In this document: one piece after another, positions 56,977 through 64,000 of the stretch | Position numbering within the stretch: position 1 is the stretch's first letter | Layout: each line of letters begins with the position of its first letter | Source of the DNA: Paragyromitra xinjiangensis | Taxonomy: Eukaryota; Ascomycota; Pezizomycetes; Pezizales; Discinaceae | Assembly: GCA_038503065.1 (NCBI GenBank) | Contig: JBCAMK010000021.1 | Span: 558,001-622,000, forward strand | Direction of reading: 5' to 3' | Length of the DNA stretch: 64,000 nt | The notes under the pieces: model-generated | The model's input: the letters and a program-made list of their open reading frames with translations, nothing else | Told to the model about the DNA's origin: nothing | Databases searched by the model: none | Translations under genes and position numbers: made by a program

Positions 56977-57474
56977 CGAAAACGACATACAATATTTAGC
57001 CGGGAAAATTCGAATTAAGATTGAATAGTACAAACATGATACGTATATATGGGATGCGCACGTGGGTTATCCGGTTTACCAAGAATTGCAGTTGATCGTT
57101 TTTTCCTTTTGTAATGACGAGAGCGTGCATGGAACAACATTCCCCTCCTTTCCCTTCCATTCAGTTTTTCCGTTCGTTTACTCTGCATAACGTAACAGGG
57201 ATTATGTCGCTATTGTTCTTGCCTTTTTATTTTTCCGCCGTGCTGCCTGATGATGATGATGATGGTTTTAGAGTAGGTTACCGCATCTACCGTTTTGCGT
57301 GTGATCTCTATGAACGGCAATTCTATCGATAAAAAAGATGATATCAGATTTTCCTTTATCCCCCTCTTCTTTCGCCGCCCAAATACCAGTTATGGACTCC
57401 AGTACTGTGCCTATTCACCAGAACTAAAGAAACTCGCTCTCCCGTCCTAATTTAAGGGGCGAACTTCCTTACAG

Positions 57475-57828
57475 ATTAGCCCCATACTAGCGTCGCCTAT
57501 CCATCCTATATCTAGGATAGCGCACCGGGAGCTGAAGAAACGAATTAAGAGAGATAGAGAACCCCGCTCAGCGCCATTGGTCCAGTTGGCATCCAAAGGC
57601 TTGGTATCCGGCGCTTTTGGCGGCGGTGGCCAGGGCAGGGGATATCGACAAGGTAGCTATGCATTTGGTGGTATATCATGGGGGGTTTGCTTTTCGCTGC
57701 TGTATCTGCAGGCTTTTACCGGTATCCATAATACCCCGCGCGGCTGCCAAAAAATAGAAGCCTTGGAAAATGGACTGGTGGGAAAATACATGATGTTTCA
57801 AAACGCAGGGTACCGAGATAGTTGTTAA
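57475..57828 (+). other. Possible exon or gene remnant, unrecognised
   Basis: An open frame starts after a splice-acceptor-like cttacag at 57468-57474 and encodes a basic stretch, RIAHRELKKRIKRDREPR, then LASKGLVSGAFGGGGQGRG. The composition looks coding, but no start, donor or partner exon is clear. The downstream part is less convincing. I do not recognise the protein. It may be a remnant. Confidence 0.25.
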
Positions 57829-59861
57829 TGCCGAATCTTCCCTGGCGGAAGGAGACAGCGCATGACATCCCTTAGGCCCTTTTTGACGATTTTGAGAGTT
57901 CTAGACGAATTCCCGTCTTGGTTAGATACCGTTTTCCCAAGCTTGACGCTGTCAAAAGCACAAAGAGTAGATACTTGCATCTACAGATTATCCGTCTTAC
58001 CAGAATCGTCATCCCGGGTTAACCCGTCTGAGTGGGGCTTTCGAAGTCGAAGCTATCACAACCCCGAGTCAGAAGGGCTCTGCATACGCTGCTTTTGCCC
58101 TCGACCACCACTGTCCACCAATGGCTTCCTCAATTATCGTATCATGTCATGTGCTCCCCGTATGGTGCGTCCATCTTCGCTCCTAAACTTTATGAAAATA
58201 TCAACTGTCATTGTATGAAATGTTTCAACGAACTCGTGGAATGATTTTGCCGAACAGATTTCCAAGTGAAACCCTCGTGCTGGGGTCGTGGTTTGGAAGG
58301 ACTAAAATACCATGATTTAATAGGCGAACCTCATAAATTTCTTAATCCAAACCCTACCTGTGTATTGAGATATAATACCTAATTCGAAGCTTTGTCCCCA
58401 AACCGTTTATAGTGTTAGTTAGTGTGTAGAAATGCATGGGTTGAGTTGTCTCAATTTTTTACAGAGTATCCGGGAAGGTTGTTTCTACCCTCCCCGGTTT
58501 CATCATACGCCCAGCCACGACTCTAGAGTAAGCATCGCCCTGTTCCAGATCCCCTACCTAATCTTTGGTACCTACAGCATAGTGCACTCTGGTACAAATA
58601 TGCACCCAACCATGCCTTGTGCTATGGTATATGCTATGCCGGCAATCGGACCAGATGAATATTCGATCCCGGAGTGTTTTTAGATCTGCTGTAGGTATGA
58701 TCTACTTTTGTCTGTTCTTTACATGTCGGATGAATTACCGGGCTCATCATTACATTCCTCAGAACAGTGACATGTGGAGTACCTGTTTCAAAATGCTTGA
58801 CTTTTGTACGTGCAACTGCAAGATTGGTATTCAACCAACCAATAGGGACTAATGACGGTACGGATGGGAATTTTTCCGAACCCACAGGCTGTCCGAGAGC
58901 ATCTTCCCAGGCTACGGTTCGCCTCCCCACTCGTTATTGCCGTTTGCTCCAGCCCGGAGGTGCCTGAGTAAGTATCTTGGCATCGGTGCAGAAAGATTGC
59001 CGAAACAAACAATGAAGACCTTAAGGCACAATGCGGTGGCGGGGAGCGTAGGAGGTTGCTCTATGCCTTAGGATCCACATCACGTTATACTCATTTTGCT
59101 CGTGCTGTAAGCCATGGGCTAATTGGTGGGAATCAAGTCCATGCCTCAAATTTATGTAAGTCAAGGCAAGGCTCCTTCAGAGATTCTTACCGAAACACGA
59201 TATCCGTATTCCAAATGCATTCTCTCAGGAGAAAATGGATTTAAAGAACTCACATTTAATCTTAGCATATCATGCATTCGTGGGGTCAGAAAAAGTCCCC
59301 AGAGGGTTTCGACTTCTGTGAAGGAAAAAGCCGGGTTTTAGAATGATGGAATGATATGCCAGAAGTAAAATAACATGTCCCAATGAAGTAGGTAACTCGC
59401 CGATTTTAGGGCTTTAGATACTCACTCTAAATCCTCATCTCCTTAGTTAAAGCGTGGTGGGGTCCTTACGTATACTCTAGAAAGTGAATTAGTTACGGAG
59501 AAAATAAACAATAGTTCAAAGGTTATGGCATGCAAACCATCCACATCGGCCCTAAGAAAACACGACCATGAACAATTCAGAAGCTAAAACACATCACCCC
59601 CACCCGTGCATGATCTAATTGCAAAAATCCGTGTCAGTGTAAACATAGTTCTTAAGTGATAACCGAAGGCTTGGTCCAGGTTGAATCCCAAAACACTAGC
59701 CTTCCTATAGTGAGCTCAAACCCCTGACGAAAGGTTAAGAATCACATAAACGATAGTAGAACAGTTTTACAAGGCTCAAAGTTCAAGGGTTACTCTTTTT
59801 TCTAAATAGCACAATTGTAGGCATTAAGATCACAATGAATCACTCGCCGTATTCTGTAAGG

Positions 59862-59880
59862 TTGATTGATTGATTGATTC
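59862..59880. repeat. (GATT)n microsatellite
   Basis: Four consecutive gatt units. A complementary (AATC)n run occurs at 63033-63048. Confidence 0.8.
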
Positions 59881-60689
59881 GTGGAGTACAACAAACAGAA
59901 GACGAAGATTACTAATTCTTGTGACCCATAATAATTATTAATTCCCATGTATAAACTACGTAACCCTACTTGAAGTTTTCTATTACCTGGGGGGTTACAC
60001 CACCTGTGTTATTGGGCAGCGTGGCACGGCCCCAGGGACCAAAGCACCATGACTTAGTGCGTCGAATCCCTTTTCCGTGAATGATCTAAAAATACATAAC
60101 TACATGTAGTAATGTAGATGGCTTCATATTGGAAAATTCCCGGGGAAACCAAGGTATTAGTGTCGAGAAAGTCGAGCTTCGGATGAACTACGTGCCATCA
60201 AGTATAGGCCGCTGGCTCAGAGTAGGTTAGTACTGTGCCAATTTCCCTCTTTTGAATCACCGAAACATTCTCATGCCGTGGGAGAGTGGTTTGATCCCTA
60301 ATCTAGAATTCACGTCATAGAAATCATGTATGAGAAGCTACGGTATCCACGCCTGCTTTTATTTGGGGTATCCGCCATGGCTCAATCCTCAATTACGGCA
60401 CAATATTGTTGCCATAACCGTTCTTCCAGTCAGACAATCGCTTCACTTATGATCTCTAATGAACGGGGGGGTTGTACTCTTCAAGAGAGCTCGAAACTCT
60501 GAGCCATCAAGGAAGTGTAAAACGAATAATAACTCGCAGAGAAGGTAGAGTCTTCGTTGTGGCTCACCACGGCTCTGGCGCATAAATGAAATGTGTATAG
60601 CCCTAACCCGTATAACACGTGACGTGCTACGACCACAACACGAAACTGTAGTGCATCGACGCGTCTTTCTCCTAGAGTCATCAATCACC

Positions 60690-62567
60690 ATGTTAACACC
60701 AGATGAGACGTCCGAGAAACTTCAACAGCTGGGCCAAGATGCATATCGAAGTAAGCGATTCAATTCTGCAATGAAGCTATTCTCGAAAGCTTTAGAAAAC
60801 CCAAATATCTCCCCCATGCTTCGAATACGTATTCTAGACAACCGTGCTGCAACCCAAGAAAAGATAGGAGGGGCCGAGAACCTCCAAGCCGCTCTCGCAG
60901 ATGCTAAGAGAATGATACAACTACAGAAAGCCAATGTGCATGGGTATCTTCGAGCGGGAAAGATTTTGCAGCTACAAGGAAATGACAAAACTGCACTGGA
61001 TCTTTATCAGTATGGACTTAAAAAGATTGCTCTTAATGACGGTGATGGGAAGCGGGTAAGTGAATAACGGGAATAAAGTACCAACACATGAACTGACGGA
61101 GTTATGATAGCACCTCGCAGGAATGCATCAGAAAGTTCTTACTCGAATACGGGGGCCAAAAGCTACTGGGTGCTTCGATATGATGCATATTTTACCACTT
61201 GAAATCGTAGAAATGATCTTTCAAAAGCTCCCTTTTCATACTCTGATGTATGTATCCAAATGATATCTCGGACTCTGCCTGTTCAACAAACGACCTATAA
61301 TTCTAATGAAACCAAAGGCTTGCACAAGGCGTTTCAAGGACATGGCGTCAGTTCGTTACCGCAAGTTCTAGGACCTACAGCACCGTCGATTTCTCAGCTG
61401 CTAAACGAACGGTGAGCAAGTACGCTCTCAAAACTTGCATTAAGCGCTCGAAGGGGAAAATCGCGAAATTGATCGTGGGCCAGTCGGGTTTCTTGGAAGG
61501 CCAACTTTTACTATATCTCGCAACCCGGTGCAGGGATTTGGCACATGTTAAGGTTATGGGGGATACTCTTGCGGAGGTTGCCGTCGTGGAAATGGCAAGA
61601 GTCGCAGAAAATTTGAAAAATTTGGTGCTAGGTTGTTCCACGAGCGTGAGCGCTATCGCGGAAGTCATAAGCCAATGCGACAAACTTGAGTTGCTTGAAT
61701 GTACTAACATTATAGCCAATGTTCCGGTCTCATGGAACCTAGAAAAACCAATGGGTCTCCGTAGACTAGTGTTAGCTTCAAACAACAATCCAGCATTTCT
61801 ACATCTATGCTTAGTAAGTTTGATGTTCCCGTGGGCGTGTAGTCACTCTAATACGGTTTGCTTTGTAGCCAAAATTATTAGACCAGTTGCCGAAATTGGG
61901 AGAATTGGAACTCATGGGTTGGGTCGGTCACCATCCCCAACTAGATTTCTCCATCATTAAGGACCTTAAAGTCTTAACGCTCGCCCGTATGTCTTTTTTG
62001 AAAGAATTTCCACTACTCCCGCCAACTGTTCGAAAACTGAATCTCTCCGGAAACCCTCATCTGGTTTGCACCATTGAACACATAGCTGCATCGCCGCTTC
62101 CGAACCTTGAATCCCTCAGCATTGGTTCAAACCCTAAAGCCAAGAACGAAACCGTTCTCGCTCTTCTTGAGCCTTCACTGGAGCATCACTGCCTTCGCGC
62201 CTTGAGAATGGACATGTGCCCGTGCCTCGATTTTGACTCGCTAGATTGGCTTTTAGATGCAGGACACGGTGAAGAATTAGAAGAATTGAGTGTGGCTGGA
62301 AACTCCACGTTTGGGGACCAAGTGTCAAAGGAGCTTGGAAGGTTGAAAAGCCTAAAGTGGCTAGATATATCCAATACGATGATTTCAGGTATTGGCTTGT
62401 TGCATTTAGTCAGCAGAAACGAAAATGTCATCAAATGGCTGTGTCTTGATGGCTGCGGGTATGTGGGCTATGACGCGGTACAAAAGGTTAGAGGGATGGG
62501 AATAGATGTGTCTCATAAGCTAGCAGGCGATCTGAGGGGTGCGAAGCGGGTCCGGTATCGAGATTGA
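60690..62567 (+). CDS. TPR, F-box and LRR protein, SCF subunit like Dia2/Pof3
   Basis: It is likely the substrate receptor of an SCF ubiquitin ligase that acts at replication forks. Four exons join in frame to 565 residues: 60690-61055, 61111-61247, 61318-61813 and 61869-62567. The N-terminus has TPR helices (QQLGQDAYRSKRFNSAMKLF, AGKILQLQGNDKTALDLYQ). The F-box is IHILPLEIVEMIF-like (ILPLEIVEMIFQKLPFHTLM), followed by SRTWRQFV. Leucine-rich repeats fill the C-terminal half, for example VRKLNLSGNPHL, LESLSIGSNP, LEELSVAGNSTFGDQVSKE (cut) and LKWLDISNTMIS. The order TPR, F-box, LRR is that of yeast Dia2 and fission yeast Pof3. The start is Met60690, because the open frame upstream (60591) is short and lacks homology. 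Confidence 0.83.
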
Positions 62568-64000
62568 CGAGTCGAACGACATCGTGCTCAACCCTATATT
62601 TCTTAATACTGTGTCACTGCCTACCGTGTTCTATTGACTAGTGTTTGGATGGTCGGAACACTCTCAGTCAGATTTAGGGGAATTGGAGGGCTTGGAATAA
62701 TCACAAAAAGCCTATCGGGAATTGAAAGAAGGTAATGAAACGAACAGGAGGGTAAGCTTTGATAGGGAAAGTAGTTTAGTCATATCATAACTTTTTGTAT
62801 ATGTAGTATTCTTGTACCTATAATATCCAAGCTGTAATTAGAGTAAGAGAGGGAAGGATCTGTTAAGAACGCCTCCTAATGTCCGGTGATGCTCGTGCGC
62901 AGGCGCTACTACACGAGTATTTAGATAGGGATCGTGCTATCCACTTAACAAGGAAGCAATCGAGTCTTCTATTCCTCCCTACGTGCCCCAATACCACAAA
63001 ATAGGGGTTCCGGGGATGCGTGTATGAAATATCAATCAATCAATCAACGGGTGAAGTAATAAGAGGTGATATTCGTTGCTTCCGTGGAAAGCTTGAGATA
63101 TTCGATGGAGAAGAAAGAAGCGAAGAGGCAGAAAGCCTCCGTATATATATAAGTAATCAACCAATCAGAGCCTTTCCACCATATACCTCGCCGGTCAACG
63201 CCTCCAGGCCCAAAGCAGCCTCCGAGTAAGCCCAACATACTGAATAGCCGCCTGAATAATTAACAGCTAAAGAAGACCAAAACAGCAAGGAATAATAAGA
63301 AACCTGAATAGTAGGAAAGCCTACGTATGCTATAGAGGCCCTACGTAGGTGGAGAAAATAATAGAGCCAAATAGTAAGGAAAGGCCGGAAGGAGCACGAA
63401 AGGAAGTAAATATATCCAACAGGAGTCCTGGCCTGGTCGAGTGATAACTCATGTTTCGAATATATCTTCGGTTCTTAGGTATTTATTACCCAATTGCCAG
63501 GAAGATTTAGATCTAACAAAAATTACAATGTAGATGTCATTCTTCGCACAGTATAGTAGTCAAATAGGGGAAAGCCTTAGCTTGGTTGCATCTTTTTCAT
63601 AGCTGAATTTCCTATCATCTTCGTTCTATTCGATTGATCGTCACTGGGCTAGTGCAGTTTCTGGTCATCTCGGTGTACTTATATGTAGCCATTGTTCCTG
63701 TAGAATTTTTGGCCTAGTATGTATGTGGTTTGTTGTCTTTCATATGGTCACGGTCCCATTTGGGTGAAGGCGTGATGGAGGTTTGTTTGAGCTTTCATCT
63801 CTGAAGGCTTTCTAAAGATCAGCTAGGTGGAAAGAAAAACTTTGGGGGCCTACACTAATAGGCTAGTATCAACTAGGCTATTTACTTGCATGGTAAGCGG
63901 ATTCTATTGATTGCATCAGACGTGGTGGTTCTGGTTTCTGGTTCCAAGTAAAGTAGGGTGTGCTCTAATATATATATATAGCTATTTGCAGCTCTCGCGA
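62568..64000. other. Intergenic region to window end
   Basis: No gene is seen. It contains an (AATC)n microsatellite (63033-63048), A/G-rich stretches with short inverted motifs such as CCTACGTA and TACGTAGG (63319-63348) and a (TA)n run near 63970. The segment 63040-63420 has the base composition of the transposon island and may be a decayed element. Confidence 0.45.
63033..63048. repeat. (AATC)n microsatellite
   Basis: Four consecutive aatc units. It is the reverse complement of the run at 59862-59880. Confidence 0.8.

Larger units (their letters stand above)
56977..60689. other. Long intergenic region between chk1 and pof3-like gene
   Basis: This 3.7-kb stretch has no gene I can support firmly. 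It holds a possible exon near 57475-57830 (separate entry), a GATT microsatellite at 59862-59880 and otherwise AT-rich spacer with short frames only. Confidence 0.5.

Noticed and set aside
57862..58218. 118-codon frame after chk1
   Set aside because: It has no homology I recognise, overlaps another frame of similar length, and lacks clear splice or promoter context.

Overview
The window is nuclear DNA of a filamentous ascomycete (Pezizomycotina). The evidence is short GT-AG introns of about 55-190 bp, a White Collar-2 photoreceptor partner, a fungal-type ELL, a Dia2/Pof3-type F-box protein and Tad1-like LINEs with RNase H. The class cannot be resolved from the sequence alone.

Positions 1-29,475 are a repeat and transposon island. 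It begins with two copies of a 1,472-bp tandem unit that is built almost wholly of short stem-loops, followed by two copies of a second, 684-bp hairpin-rich unit. The second 684-bp copy has been split at three places by three non-LTR retrotransposons. Their target-site duplications are 11, 16 and 13 bp, and each empty site survives in the neighbouring copy. LINE-1 (minus strand) and LINE-3 (plus strand) are one family, and LINE-2 (minus strand) is another with both ORFs open. LINE-1 ORF2 is broken by a 245-bp palindromic element, and LINE-3 ORF2 by a 7.9-kb LTR element. Removing either insert restores the frame exactly. The LTR element has matching 383-bp LTRs, a 4-bp duplication, a primer-binding site and a polypurine tract. 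It lacks protease, RT and RNase H, fuses gag to part of an integrase, and carries a 1,004-codon ORF with a candidate 2-oxoglutarate/Fe(II) dioxygenase motif set.

Positions 29,476-64,000 are host genes with spliceable models: a GH3 beta-glucosidase (+), an ELL elongation factor (-), Gcn5 acetyltransferase (-), checkpoint clamp subunit Rad1 (+), Rad50 (-), White Collar-2 (+), checkpoint kinase Chk1 (+) and a TPR/F-box/LRR protein like Dia2/Pof3 (+). Four of these eight (rad1, rad50, chk1, pof3-like) act in DNA-damage or replication-stress signalling, and they lie within about 20 kb. Intergenic stretches hold perfect palindromes around CACGTG, a purine-rich tract and simple repeats. No tRNA, rRNA or CRISPR array was seen.
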